Below are positions 19,663-28,297 of a stretch of 28,297 nucleotides of DNA, piece after piece; position 1 is the first letter of the stretch; each line of letters begins with the position of its first letter. The DNA is from Obelidium mucronatum. Lineage: Eukaryota > Chytridiomycota > Chytridiomycetes > Chytridiales > Chytriomycetaceae. The stretch covers positions 1-28,297 of the forward strand of contig JAIVFH010000325.1 in NCBI GenBank assembly GCA_025765595.1, in the 5' to 3' direction. A program made the translations under genes and the position numbers. The notes under the pieces were generated by a model that saw only the letters and a list, made by a program, of their open reading frames with translations, was not told the origin of the DNA and ran no database searches.

Positions 19663-21850
19663 ATGCCGCCGCGCCGCGCCGACGCCGACGCCGACGCCGA
19701 AGCCGCGACGCCCGCCGCGTCCGACGATGACAAATACGCGCGCAAGCGCCGCACGCCGCCGCGCTTCGGTCTGTGGACGCTGGCGGGCGCCGCCGCCGGC
19801 GCGCTGCTCCTCGGCGCGCTGCTGCTCTCCGCCGCCGCGCAGACGCGCGTTGCGGCTGCGGCGCAGATTGGCGCCCTGAAACTCTCGCTCGGCGACTCGT
19901 CGGCGCACGCGGTCGACGCCGTCGCGGCGAAGCCGGCGGAGTCGGTTTCTGCGAATCACGACGAGAAAGGCGACGAGAAAGAAAAGGAAGAATACGACGA
20001 CGAAAGCGCGTTGGACGATTTTACTGCAGTGGCTCCTCCTATTCCCCCTGTTTTGACAGCTCCTAAAGAAAATATCGTAAAAGCCAACTTGGTGAGTCTG
20101 TGAGAAGAATTCACTCAATTTCTATTTAATTGAATCTAACCTTATTCTGTATCTCTACTGTTGTGGTTTGAAACAGCCGGCCGGATTCCTCCTACTCCCC
20201 CCAATCTCAACACGCGCCTTGAAACCCAGGGCTGTAATCACTAGTCTTTTAGCCTCTTTTGATGATTCTCTAATGAATCGCCATCTTCTCATGGCGGTAG
20301 AAATGCAAACCTTCCTTTTTATCCACTCCAAACCATCGCCGCAACCCGCAAACGCGACAATCTCAACCAATGACATTGAATTCGTCGTTATAATGAACGC
20401 TCTCACTCCATCGTTTGTTCGCCAAAAAATGCTGCTTCTTGGCGCACGTATCCTGATTGTACCCCCACTCACCAAACTTGGAAAAACCCCAACTCCAGAC
20501 GCCCGCTACACTCTCCTTCAAATGTGGAAGCTCGAAAAAGTGTATGAAAGTATTCTTTACATTGACCCTTCCCTTGTATTCATGGGCCAAGACAAGAATT
20601 CCAATACTCCGTTACAAACGGCTGCCAAGCTTTGGAGACTGTTGGACCACAAGGAAGGGATGCAACAAGACAGCGCGTTTTATAACCCTGAAATGGATTT
20701 CATGGCTGCAGTTTTAAAACGTGTTGGACCCAGTGGTGCGGCTATTGATGAGGAGTTGGATAATATCATGAGAAGGAGAGAGAATCCTGAAAAACCGAAA
20801 CCAAGTGCGGTTGTACCATGGCAGCCCAAATCAGAAGAAGATTCTGTAAAAGAAATTTCTACCAATCTCAAAGCTTACCCCGGCGGAACTCGGAAACCCT
20901 ATGTCTTTAAAAAGAGAGAGTTGGTTGCGCAAAGTGGCTTGATGCTCTTTAAACCAAAAAAGGCACTATTTGAAAAGCTTGTTGCAGAAGCGTTGAAGAA
21001 TGTGGATGAAACGAACGAACTCCCCGACGGTTTTTTGCTAGAGTCCCTGGTCATTGGCAAACTCTACCTTTCACAAATGCCAACTTCATTCACAAGAATC
21101 CCGCGTTACTACAACATGGACCCCGCGAGTCCCAAAACCGAGATGGAAAAAATTGTGGGATATCGTCAATCTTTTTGGGGCGTTGGAAGTGACTTGGAAC
21201 CGCCAATCAAGTTTGACGTGTACGCGAAAAAATTCCAAGAATTGAGAGTGTATGAGTTGGGTCTCTATAGCAAAGATCCAAAGGCGGGTGCTTCTCTACC
21301 GATTACGCCTCCAGTACCCAACAACTTTGAAACTTGGACAGCGGTTCTGCAGAGCCCGATTTGGCACCAAAAGATTGCCTTAATATCGGCCAATAATACT
21401 AGTGACGCCGAAGTGAAGCGCAGAGTTCAGGTGTCGCAAGTCCTCACCCAGGCTGACCATTCCATGACGAAAGTGACTGGTGTTTTGAAGGAGTTGGAAG
21501 TTGTAGGTAACGCTTTGAAGACATTTGAATGGGTTTGGTTTATGGACTCGGCAGTGAAGGTGGGAGATGCGGCCACTATTCCACTGTTGCATGTTGAAGT
21601 GGGTCGAATCGCTCGCGCGTTTGAAAAAAGAATTATTCTTGTAAAGGACTGTTATGCTGCGGGTAAAGCACTTGTTCTTTTGAAGCATGATATTCGAGAC
21701 AAGTTGCAATTGTTTATACAGGATATGATTGATCGCTTTGCTTTTAGTGGAGCGGCTGTGACATGGAAAGAGGTTATTGATGAAATGCAGTTGTTGTTTG
21801 AGGTTGAAACGTTGGTTATGGAAAAGACGAGTGTCGCGACGTGTGTCTGA
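19663..21850 (+). CDS. type II membrane protein, glycosyltransferase-like
   Basis: About 700 residues in two exons (19663-20091 and 20177-21850). The N-terminus is basic (ARKRRTPPRFG), followed by one Ala/Leu-rich membrane helix (about residues 36-60) and an acidic, Ala-rich stem, as in Golgi glycosyltransferases. The lumenal part has a GT8-like stretch: ARYTLLQMWKLEKVYESILY followed by IDPSLVFMG. Here the metal-binding DxD is replaced by DPS. A second stretch near the C-terminus, FEWVWFMDSAVKV, resembles the sugar-nucleotide-binding strand of GT34-type enzymes, again without a full DxD. It could be two diverged transferase domains, one domain, or a non-catalytic relative. The first exon is extremely GC-rich and starts with GCCGAC repeats encoding ADADADAEA. 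The membrane topology is well supported; the enzyme class is tentative. Confidence 0.55.
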
Positions 21851-22019
21851 GCCGTATACTGTTTTAACGGCGGAAGAATAAGGATATCCCCTGTACGCTT
21901 ATTTAATTTTGTTTATTATTTAATAATTTGTTGTATTTTTTTTTTCTTTTGTGTCCAATTGAAGAAATTGAGTTTGTCAGATTTTTTTAATCTTTTCTAT
22001 TGTAAAAAAACACACACGC

Positions 22020-24069
22020 ATGAACGCGATCGAGCCGGCGGTCGTTGACGAAGAGATTCTGAAAAAGGCCACGAACGATCAAGCCAATCCCGAAATCGCT
22101 GAGATTGCGCGGAGAGAAGGGATCGATCCAAAGGAGACATTATCCTTACGTCTAGACTACAAAAGTAAACTGCTATTGATGCAAACCCCACTGCCGGATT
22201 CAAAGATTGATTAATTCTTGCACTTTTTTTTTTCTTCTTCGAATTATAGATATTCTCAAGATCGACAACCTATGGGCCTTTGAGAACCTCACAAAACTAC
22301 AACTGGACAACAACATTATAGAGCGAATTGAAAACATTAGTTTCCTCAAGAACTTGCAATGGCTCGATCTCAGCTTCAACAACATTACGCAAATCGAAGG
22401 CCTCGAAAAACTGACTAGGTTGACGGATTTGACTCTCTTCAATAACCGGATTTCAAAGTTGGAGAATATGGATGATCTCGTTAGTCTTAATGTTCTTTCT
22501 ATTGGGAATAATTTGTTGACTGGGCTTGAGAATGTGAGTTCTGAGGAAGTGTTTTTCTTTTTTTTGGGTTTGTTCTTTTTTTTTTCTTTCCTCCTGACAA
22601 CCCCCGAAAAAACAGCTTGCATACCTGACGCGTTTTGAAAATCTGCGTGTACTCAATTGTGCCGGAAACGCACTTTGCAAGAATTCAAACTACAGACATT
22701 ATGTGCTTGCCCATATTCGTGGCCTCAAGTATCTTGACTATCGATTGGTGGATGAGGAATCGATTGCAGCGGCAAGAGAGAAATACATTGATGATTTGAT
22801 TGCACTTGAAGAAGAAGAAAAAGTTGCTGTTCAGAAAAAGGAAGAGACGAGAAAGCGGCAAGAGCTTAATAGTCTGCATTTGGTAAATAGAATGTTTGGG
22901 CTGTCTGTTTTTTTTTTTTTTTTGAGAGAGAGTTTTTTCTCTGTTATTATGCCACTTCTATATAAATCAACTTACACACAAATTTTACATAAAAATAAGG
23001 CTGCTCATATAGAAGGAATCGATACACTCTACGACGATATGTTCAACGGAGACCCTGACTACCAAAAGCTGTTACCAATCAACCCCGACAGAACCATGGA
23101 CCTTATGGAAGAATACCGCGCCAAATTTGACGTGGTTGTCAATGAAATGAGGCATTACGCTCTTAAAAAGCGTAACGAAATGGATGAAGAATTGAATCAG
23201 TTCAATGAGTGTTTGAGAGTCACGAAAACAGAAACGGATGGAGAATGTATTAAAATGCTCAACAACTATTCTCACTTCAAAAAAAAGGTGCAAATATTTT
23301 TTTGTTTCTCGCGCTATAGTCCGGCTCGTGCTTATTAAATTGTGTGTTTTTTTTTTTTTTTTTTTGTTGGTTGTAGCTTTTGCGAGTTCTTCAAACATCC
23401 AGAGATACAAAAGAAATTGATGACGCGATTAAAACTCTCAAAGAAGACACTTTGAAGCTTTCAGATGACCTAATGTCTATTGAAATGCAAGTTGTCGAGC
23501 AGTATGAGGATGTAATCAAGGAGTTTGAGGTAATGGAAACACAAACCATCGATAATATACTTCTTAAAACTAAAACAAATCCACGTCCGTTTTTTTTTTT
23601 GAAAGAGAAACTTTACAGAGCACTGCTCGGCTCTCAACGAATATGGCCAGTCCAGTTTCGCTCGAATGAGAGAATTGGAAAACGAATACCAAGAAAGATT
23701 TTCAGAATCTATTTTGATGACATTTGAGAGATTCAGTAAAGGAGACATTGATGATATTGATGATGAGTTGCGTGATATCCTGAGTGATAAAGACGCGTTG
23801 GTGAATACCGTCAATGGGTCGCATGACTTTAGATTGGGAAAGTTTGATCATCAGGTGAGGAGCGATAAACTTTTATTGAATGTATTCTAAATCAAAGATG
23901 TTTTCAGGAAGACCTTCTGGTGTCGGGTGTTGGTCAGGAACTAGAGACCCTTACCCGCAAACTTCATGATGCTGAAATACAAAGAGACAGAGATCGTGTC
24001 TGTGAAATTTTCACGTTCATTGACAAGTGCAATGTTGAAATTGAGCTTGCAGAAGAGAACGCGTACTGA
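22020..24069 (+). CDS. DRC3: dynein regulatory complex subunit 3 (DRC3/LRRC48)
   Basis: About 510 residues in seven exons: 22020-22164, 22250-22533, 22616-22882, 23000-23287, 23377-23529, 23621-23854 and 23908-24069. The length is close to that of animal and algal DRC3. The N-terminal part reads [18 protein letters not shown] across the first junction, then SDS22-type leucine-rich repeats ([56 protein letters not shown]). A cap follows ([20 protein letters not shown]). The rest is long coiled coil. DRC3 is part of the nexin-dynein regulatory complex of motile 9+2 axonemes, so the organism makes swimming cells. Introns are 53-117 bases, with T-rich runs before several acceptors. The acceptor at 23620 is an unusual CAGAG form. 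Gene identity is well supported. Confidence 0.9.
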
Positions 24070-24119
24070 GTTAATGAGTTTTTCTTACCCATAAAATTCA
24101 TCAAATCTTTTTATTTTTT

Positions 24120-25513
24120 TTATTTTTTGCCTGCTGGCCATGCTCCAGGAATATTCAATTGGTTCCCTTTAAAATCAGACTCTATTTCGGGTGGTGGACT
24201 GGTTGGTCCCAAGTACACTGAATGCACACTTCCCGGTTCCCCTTGGAGCCCCGAAGCCCATGAATTGGAGCGTTTCGAGTTTTTGGCACTTGCGGCAGCT
24301 TGCAACATTCCACGAATCTCCGGAAGCGGTCCAGAGGGTGGTGATATTGTAATTGGATTTGTTCCAGGAACTGTAAGGCCTCCGCCCCCAGTCATTCCTC
24401 CAGTACTTCCGAATCTCCCCAAGTCGTCTTTGAAAGGTTCATTGTCTGATGCTACAAATTTAGTATAGCCTTTGGAAATCAACACTCTGTGGTGTGTGTC
24501 TCCTTCCTGATTGGTTTCATCGTGCAAACCGACCGTTACTTCTTCCTGATTGGTTGATCCTTTTAAATAATTTCTGAGGAACGTGAGTCTTGCAAAGCGA
24601 TTCGTTGTGGAATAGTACTGTTTGTAAGCCACATCAGTTCAATAATAAAAAAAAAAGCAAGCAAACAACAAAACCTCATCGCGAATCAGGTCAAAGTCGC
24701 TCATTTCTTTTTCAAACAAAGCCGGTTGATACATTTGGTCTGGAGCTTCCTCAAGGACCTCTTTGATTTCTTTTCCGTAGCTCAGATAAACGCGTTCTTT
24801 GAACGGAATGAATCGGGGATGCGGCGTTGCACAAACTACCATGACTGGATGATCTGGCTCCCGCTTGGTTCTTGTTGGAATCACGCGTGGAAACAGAGAA
24901 TATGTAATGATTTCTTCTGGACACATATCTTCCTCCTTAAGCTGAGGTGAGTATCCGTACCCGAAAGATCCATATGAATGAGTGAACTCGAGGTCGATGT
25001 CGCCAACCTTTTTTTTCAGTTAGCTTTCAAAGGCTTTAAACCAAGAAAAGAAATTTTCTGAACCTGGATATTATCATTCCATAAATCATAAGTCCCAGCG
25101 ATTGGGTTAGCGCGAAGAATATCATGGATATGAAAGGATATAGATCCGACTGAGACAATGTCAGATGTACTTAATGAAGAGTAACTGAATAACTCGATTC
25201 GAACGAGGTTGAAGGGATGTCTTCGATTTCTTACGACCTAGCAATTGTTCGATATCGGAAATTCATCCTAAAAATATGAGATAAATTATCTACTTACTTG
25301 GATGGGAAAGTGCTTTGATTGGTCCCACTTGAGTATACCAGAAACACTTTGGGCCACTTGGGTTCGTTTTACAGAGTTCCGCACAGTTATTGTACAGTAA
25401 GATCCACCCATCGGAAGAGCGGATTCTGAGAATGTCGCGTTATTTACACTGCACTCATCCTACTAACACTGCATTGCCAAATACTTGCTGTCAAATTTGA
25501 TCAGCGAAGCCAT
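24120..25513 (-). CDS. possible C2-domain protein of unknown function
   Basis: About 394 residues in five exons on the minus strand: 25513-25485, 25448-25298, 25237-25064, 25007-24675 and 24617-24120. The first about 120 residues look like a beta-rich C2-type domain: GGSYCTITVRNSVKRTQV, LKWDQSKHFPIQ, HPFNLVRIELFSYS, then GTYDLWNDN and GDIDLEFTHSYGSFGYG. I cannot find a full set of calcium-binding Asp residues. The middle is an unrecognised conserved-looking block (PHPRFIPFKERVYLSYGKEI, then FEKEMSDFDLIRDE). The C-terminus is Gly/Pro/Ser-rich and probably disordered. The 5' end is the weak part: the first intron would be 36 bases, and an open frame at 25501-25755 could be an additional exon. 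The stop lies 50 bases from the convergent DRC3 stop. Confidence 0.55.
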
Positions 25514-25789
25514 CCTGATTTTAACGGCCAGAACCCCATGCTGTGAACTCTGATTAAGGGACAAGCGTATGAATACAATTCTCTCAGTCTCACCAGTGTG
25601 GGTCTCACTGAGTCCTCCTGGCCCAAGACGCGACTGGCAGCTGCCGCTTCGCTCAGCAGCCGTTTCTCACTGACTTGCGTCTGCTGTCGCGTATTATTTT
25701 TTCCTTTAAGATCTAGCAGCGACCGCCAGATTCCCTGTCTGTCAAAGAAGGCCATCTATTTGTTGCTTTTTTGTTTGTTCAAGAAAAAG

Positions 25790-26700
25790 ATGATCCGAAG
25801 ATACATGTCTTCTCAAGTACAGCGCAACCAGCACAACATCGCGTGTCTCATCATTGGAGACGAGGTTTTGGGCGGAAAGACTGTTGACTCAAACTCTTCG
25901 TTCCTCGCAAAGTTGTGCTTTCAGTCTGGTCTTTCCCTCCGGAAGATTGAAGTTGTTCCTGATGAAGAGACTGACATTGTCGAAGCCGTAAGACGTCTTT
26001 CGAGCGAGTTTGAAGGCGGCCATGTTATCACTTCTGGCGGCATTGGACCAACACACGATGACATCACGTTAAGCACTCTCGTCATGATTTGAAATTGGCG
26101 TGTTGACAGTTGAAACTCACCGACAGCTATTCATCCATTGCCAAAGCATTCAATCTCAGTCTCGTTCAACATGATCCTACGATTGCTCTCATGAAGCAAA
26201 TATCTTTGGCCCGAACTCCTCCTACCCCTTTTGAATTAAACACAGGGAGACTTAGAATGGCCACTCTCCCCACTCCTTCCGCCGTATCTTTTCCATGCAA
26301 GGATCTCTGGGTCCCTATTGTGTCCGCGAATGCCAACGTTCATATTTTTCCTGGAGTTCCACGACTCTTTCAGCAGCTCGTCTCCCACTTTATCCAAGAT
26401 ACAATCATTCCTTCTGTGCCAGGACTCGCTCCGTTTATTCGAAAACAAATCGGCACTGAAAAGATGGAGAGCGAAATCGCGGATGTTTTGACAAAGTGGC
26501 AAGAAAAGATGGATCAAGGAAATGCTGGAATTAAGATTGGATCATATCCAAAGTTCATGCCCATAAGTGTTGAAACCGTATCAAATGAGCCACGAATGCT
26601 GAGAGTCGTTATTTCTGTTGTTGGACGGGATGAGAAGGTTGTTGATGCAGTGATTTCCGGAATTCAAAATGATGTCGAAGGGGCGTTTGAATTTAAGTAG
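25790..26700 (+). CDS. MoCF/molybdopterin-binding-domain protein (FLAD1 N-terminal-like)
   Basis: About 283 residues in two exons (25790-26067 and 26127-26700). The junction rebuilds SGGIGPTHDDITYSSIAKAF, the hallmark of the MogA/CinA-type molybdopterin-binding fold. IACLIIGDEVLGGKTVDSNS at the N-terminus is the matching first block. Later NVHIFPGVPRLF corresponds to the usual LPG-x-P loop. In eukaryotic FAD synthase this domain sits N-terminal to the PAPS reductase-like synthase; stand-alone fungal versions like this one are of unclear function, possibly FAD or nucleotide hydrolysis. No synthase domain follows. MIRRYMSSQ could be a short mitochondrial presequence, or translation may begin at the second Met at 25805. 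The family is sure; the substrate is not. Confidence 0.85.
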
Positions 26701-26805
26701 GCAAAATAAAAAAACCAGATTAAATACGACCGTTGTTGTTTTGGCGTCCTTTCAACAATGGAGACAAAGGCTTTTTTCAAAGGGCACAATCACCTCAAAT
26801 ATAAT

Positions 26806-28297
26806 ATGAATGAAGCCTATTTTGTGCAAAACGCGTATCAAGTCTTAACGCGATATTCGCCATTGACGAATACCGCCATTTGGTGGTTTGAGGGGCAATC
26901 CGTCCCAACGCAAGCACAGATTGTATCCGACATCTGTCAGCAGCCCTTTCCACCTTCTCAAAAATTCTTGACATTTCACGCCATGAATCACACATTCTTG
27001 CTAGACGCATCCGTTAAATTGAAAATTTCGGGCTGTCAATCAATAACTCCAGTGTCAGGACTTCCAACCCAGCTTCAAGTATGTTTGGTCAACGCATACA
27101 CACCCAAATGCCGGGAGTTTTTCCAAGCCTCAAATACAAGTATTCAACTCCAAATCGTAGCTATGACATGTGAAACTAAGTCTGCGGCGGATCATCTTGC
27201 TCAATTTGAGTACTTTAACAAAACCAAATCCCTGACCAGCAGCATAACGCGAGAGATAAAAAATGCTACAAAATTGAGCTTTCCCGATTTCTTCAATATC
27301 CACTTGCGCCTCAATCGATATCTTGGTTTGCAAATCAGGATGAAACTCGGCAATTGTGGGGAATCAACCAACTTTGCTCAAACAGGAGCCTACCAGACAC
27401 TGACCTCGCATTCGTATTTAATAAACTCAATGAATTTGTTGGCGTTCGTTCCGGCCCCTTGGTCATTTGCTGAATCGTGCTTGAGCCTTCGAACGTGGAC
27501 GTTTTTCGATATTCTATCAAACTATTACTCCGATCCCACGAATCCAGTAGCGCTTCAATGGCTGGCAATACAAACTGTAGGTGAAGCAACGGGCGCAATT
27601 CGTAAATTATGCTCAGGGAGCTTTGGTTTAGCAGACCCGCAGACAAAGAAATTAGTTCCAGTATATAACGCTACACATTTGGAACAGATCTTTGACGCGT
27701 ACATCAGATTTCTTGCCGGAGTGAATCCTGAGCACTTGCAATCAGTCTGGATTGAAGTCGTCGATTGCAATAATTTCTATACATACCAACACCAAAGTTC
27801 TTTATAGAGCGTTGGCCAGAACCAATGGCCTTTGTTTGGTTTACAGGACAGAACTCATCTACTCAGAAAACTGTTGTCGACGAGGCATGCACTCTCGATC
27901 GATTCAATATGACTTTCTATGAGTCAATTTACAACTCCATGAAAAGGGTGATGAGTCTGTCAAGTCAGCCATATATCAATGTCGCGATGTTACTGAAGCT
28001 CTTGATCCCAATAGAGCTGGAGTGTTTTATTTAGCATTGGCTATTGCTTCTTCGTTAATGCTGGGGATAACTCTCTTGTACTTGTGGCGTACGAATGGTC
28101 TAATATGATGGCACAATTCAATATTTCTCTTCTAGGCTGTCTGCTATGTTAGTACTGTTTTGCATATTAAACACAATTATTTGGAGCTCGGTTGTCATTG
28201 ACGCATTTACTGGGGAACATCGTCAACTCGTATGATCCTTCAAATTGGGACTCAGGTCGCACAGTCTTTTGGAATGTATTTTGCATCATGGCGTCCT
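26806..28297 (+). pseudogene. orphan multipass (7TM) family, copy 4, frameshifted and cut by window end
   Basis: This copy starts like its paralogues (MNEAYF at 26806; an in-frame ATG is also at 26758). Unit 1 is intact (AIWWFEG, AMNHTFLL, Cys pair 33 apart). At about 27285 the homologous frame shifts: SISWFANQDETRQLWGINQL lies in another frame. At about 27455 the match returns to the first frame (SCLSLRTW, ALQWLA). That frame stops at 27805-27807, although homology goes on in a second frame (FVWFTGQNSSTQ). It then moves to a third frame from about 27955 with the first membrane segment (VFYLALAIASSLMLG), which stops at 28106-28108. Fragments of later segments follow (SAMLVLFCILNTIIW). At least four frame changes make it a pseudogene. 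Like copy 1, it has no intron at the position used in copies 2 and 3. Confidence 0.8.

Noticed and set aside
25501..25755. Separate minus-strand gene of 84 residues
   Set aside because: No recognisable family, and it lies between two genes. It may be a 5' exon of the possible C2 gene, but joining it would need a roughly 20-base intron, so I left it out.
27285..27455. Treating the frameshifted part of the fourth 7TM copy as an intron
   Set aside because: The sequence encodes the expected third ectodomain unit in another frame, so it is coding-derived and not intronic.
1..28297. tRNA, rRNA, CRISPR array, IS or telomeric repeats
   Set aside because: I found no cloverleaf with paired boxes, no rRNA-like core, no regularly spaced repeats and no transposase or terminal repeats.

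Overview
This is a gene-dense eukaryotic window. Genes are split by short GT-AG introns (mostly about 50-120 bases, a few possibly 32-40), and neighbouring genes are often only 20-110 bases apart. A dynein regulatory complex subunit (DRC3) points to an organism with motile flagella. Together with the intron style and fungal-type genes (SYLF, ferric reductase/NOX, RhoGAP), this suggests a zoosporic (chytrid-like) fungus. That placement is inference; I cannot name the species. All exon structures are my own reading from splice signals, phase and family motifs.

Left part (1-8424): a RhoGAP protein with a proline-rich tail, then three tandem same-strand genes for about 690-700-residue proteins of a family I do not recognise. 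Each has a large N-terminal domain of five roughly 80-residue units followed by about seven membrane segments. A fourth, decaying copy lies at 26806-28297 and runs off the right edge. The Cys spacing and conserved glycosylation sequons suggest an expanding family of orphan surface receptors.

Middle (8481-19642): an SDHAF1-like LYR protein, a SYLF-domain protein with a Gln-rich tail, a ferric reductase/NADPH oxidase-type flavocytochrome with a decayed 3' fragment of a paralogue beside it, a DEDDh RNA exonuclease with a very long Lys-rich tail, and the most striking gene: an AIG1-like GTPase joined through a coiled coil to a Hedgehog-type Hint (Hog) autoprocessing domain (16059-17744, minus). 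It is divergent from a membrane RING-CH (MARCH-like) ubiquitin ligase.

Right part (19663-28297): a type II membrane, glycosyltransferase-like protein with an extremely GC-rich first exon, the axonemal DRC3 gene in seven exons, a possible C2-domain protein of unknown role, a MoCF/molybdopterin-binding-domain (FLAD1 N-terminal-like) protein, and the receptor-family pseudogene. I see no rRNA, tRNA, CRISPR array or intact transposon.

The best candidates for something undescribed are the GTPase-Hog fusion, which keeps the residues expected for self-cleavage, and the five-unit ectodomain of the 7TM family. No gene-free stretch exceeds 300 bases once the NOX pseudogene at 12545-13020 is counted.
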